DNA from: Gallionella sp.
GTDB lineage: Bacteria; Pseudomonadota; Gammaproteobacteria; Burkholderiales; Gallionellaceae
NCBI GenBank assembly: GCA_029850565.1
Contig: JARCRR010000103.1
Location: 1-6,646, forward strand
Direction: 5' to 3'
Length of the DNA: 6,646 bases
In this document: piece after piece, positions 5,692 to 6,646 of the stretch
Position numbering within the stretch: position 1 is the stretch's first letter
How the letters are laid out: each line of letters starts with the position of its first letter
Program-made: the position numbers and the translations under genes
Notes under the pieces: model-generated
Seen by the model: only the letters and a program-made list of their open reading frames with translations
The model's database searches: none
Told to the model about the DNA's origin: nothing

Positions 5692-6255
5692 TTAGTTCGC
5701 GCGTTTCTTGAACTCGTTGGTACGTGTATCGATCTCGATCTTGTCGCCGATCTCGATGAAGGCCGCCACTGGCAATTCGAATCCGCCATTGATCTTGGCA
5801 GGCTTCATCACCTTGCCGGAGGTATCGCCACGCACTGCTGGCTCGGTGTACACGACTTCGCGCACGATGGTATTGGGCAACTCGACGGAGATGGCCTTGT
5901 CGTTGTAGAACACCACTTCGCACTTGTCTTCCATACCGTCAGCCAAGTAGTTCACTGTGTCGCCGAGGTTCTCCTTCTCAACTTCGTACTGGTTGTATTC
6001 CTCGTCCATGAACACATACATCGGATCGGCGAAGTAGGAATAGGTGCATTCCTTCTTGTCCAGAATGATCTGGTCGAACTTGTCGTCCGCCGCGAAGATC
6101 AGTTCGCTAGGCGTGTCAGTCAGCAAGTTCTTGAACTTGAACTTCACCACCGAGCCACTACGGCCGGAGCGGCTATATTCAGCTTTTTGCACGACCAGAG
6201 GCTGGTCTTTCACCATTACCACGTTACCTGCGCGGAGTTCTTGAGCGATTTTCAT
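5692..6255 (-). CDS. efp: translation elongation factor P, Arg32 (EarP) type
   Basis: EF-P binds between the ribosomal P and E sites and relieves stalling at consecutive prolines. The 187-residue length matches the family (188 in E. coli). Domain I spans about 1-63, the first OB domain about 65-128 and the second about 130-185; the C-terminal signature KPAKINGGFELPVAAFIEIG is at 151-170. The tip of the domain I loop is SGRSG (30-34) with Arg32, codon at 6160-6162, instead of the Lys34 used by the E. coli EpmA/EpmB type. Arg32 is the residue rhamnosylated by EarP, and the earP gene lies directly upstream on the same strand with a 39-nt gap. AGG at 6266-6268 (complement) is a modest ribosome binding site ten bases before the ATG. 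Confidence 0.97.
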   Translation of the reverse strand: MKIAQELRAGNVVMVKDQPLVVQKAEYSRSGRSGSVVKFKFKNLLTDTPSELIFAADDKFDQIILDKKECTYSYFADPMYVFMDEEYNQYEVEKENLGDTVNYLADGMEDKCEVVFYNDKAISVELPNTIVREVVYTEPAVRGDTSGKVMKPAKINGGFELPVAAFIEIGDKIEIDTRTNEFKKRAN

Positions 6256-6294
6256 GATTAGTCTGCCTAAAACAAAATTTTGAAGGCGCGGATT

Positions 6295-6646
6295 CTAGTC
6301 AAGTCGGCCGGAAAAATCCAGTAGATTCAATGCCAAGTTATTGGCAGACAAGCGTTGCGCCCAATCCTTGCCATGCCGGGCCAATGCCTCGCGCTGCACC
6401 ACAAAACGCCGCCATGCCCCGGCGACATCCTGCCCGCCGTTCCATGCCCCCCACAGGTCGCGTACCGCATCCGCCGCTTCGGCAGGCAATCCCGCCGTAT
6501 AGCGCACTCGCAAAGCCTCCAACTTCTCCAGATGCACCCCGTCATGCTGCGGGTATATCTGCCAGATGAAAGGCCGTCCCGCCCACTGCGCCCGCACACA
6601 GGAATCCTCGCCGCGCACAAAATTGACGTCGCACGCCCACAGCAGC
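6295..6646 (-). CDS. earP: EF-P arginine rhamnosyltransferase EarP, C-terminal part (cut by window edge)
   Basis: EarP transfers rhamnose from dTDP-beta-L-rhamnose to Arg32 of EF-P. Only the last 116 residues are in the window; the 5' end lies beyond 6646 and the stop TAG is at 6295-6297. The visible part starts LLWACDVNFVRGEDS and continues with VRAQWAGRPFIWQIYPQ. The RGEDS motif (complement of 6601-6615) belongs to the C-terminal Rossmann half that grips the nucleotide diphosphate in this GT-B family (formerly DUF2331). The catalytic aspartates are in the missing N-terminal half. Adjacency to an Arg32-type efp confirms the assignment. The two genes probably share one transcript; I see no convincing promoter in the 39-nt gap. 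Confidence 0.93.
   Translation of the reverse strand, partial: LLWACDVNFVRGEDSCVRAQWAGRPFIWQIYPQHDGVHLEKLEALRVRYTAGLPAEAADAVRDLWGAWNGGQDVAGAWRRFVVQREALARHGKDWAQRLSANNLALNLLDFSGRLD

Overview
The window reads as an ordinary stretch of a betaproteobacterial chromosome. The evidence is a one-piece tmRNA whose tag decodes as ANDEKYALAA, an elongation factor P with Arg at position 32 next to its EarP rhamnosyltransferase gene, and a GspE-type ATPase with the four-cysteine motif. Placement near Nitrosomonadales/Gallionellaceae is a guess from overall flavour, not something the sequence proves.

Layout, left to right on the + strand: a possible nine-residue tail of an upstream gene; a phosphoglycolate phosphatase-like HAD hydrolase (37-690); a GTG-started membrane-anchored class III adenylate cyclase carrying a C-terminal hemerythrin domain (748-2331); a short promoter-bearing gap; the tmRNA gene ssrA (2420-2789); a GspE/PilB-family secretion ATPase that starts only 16 nt after the encoded CCA of the tmRNA (2806-4590); and a D-hexose-6-phosphate mutarotase of the YeaD family (4612-5517). 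A 112-nt composite inverted repeat of the dispersed REP-like kind (5524-5635) and a 12-bp hairpin terminator (5643-5670) then separate these genes from the convergent - strand genes. Those are efp (5692-6255) and, upstream of it, the 3' part of earP (6295 to the window edge).

Functionally, earP and efp form a clear pair: EarP rhamnosylates the Arg32 seen in this EF-P, which helps ribosomes through polyproline stretches. tmRNA is a second ribosome-rescue component nearby, but its adjacency is probably chance. The most unusual gene is the cyclase. It joins two membrane helices, a predicted coiled coil, a catalytically complete type IIIb cyclase core (Lys183/Thr251), a TPR-like linker and a hemerythrin domain in one chain, suggesting cAMP production controlled by oxygen, NO or redox state. 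Its hemerythrin domain keeps six of the seven usual di-iron ligands; the second His is replaced by Ser442. The cyclase gene is also visibly poorer in G+C than its neighbours in hand-counted samples.

I see no CRISPR array, no insertion sequence with a transposase, no tRNA and no rRNA. No stretch longer than 300 bases lacks a gene; the longest non-coding, non-RNA stretch is the 174-nt gap 5518-5691.
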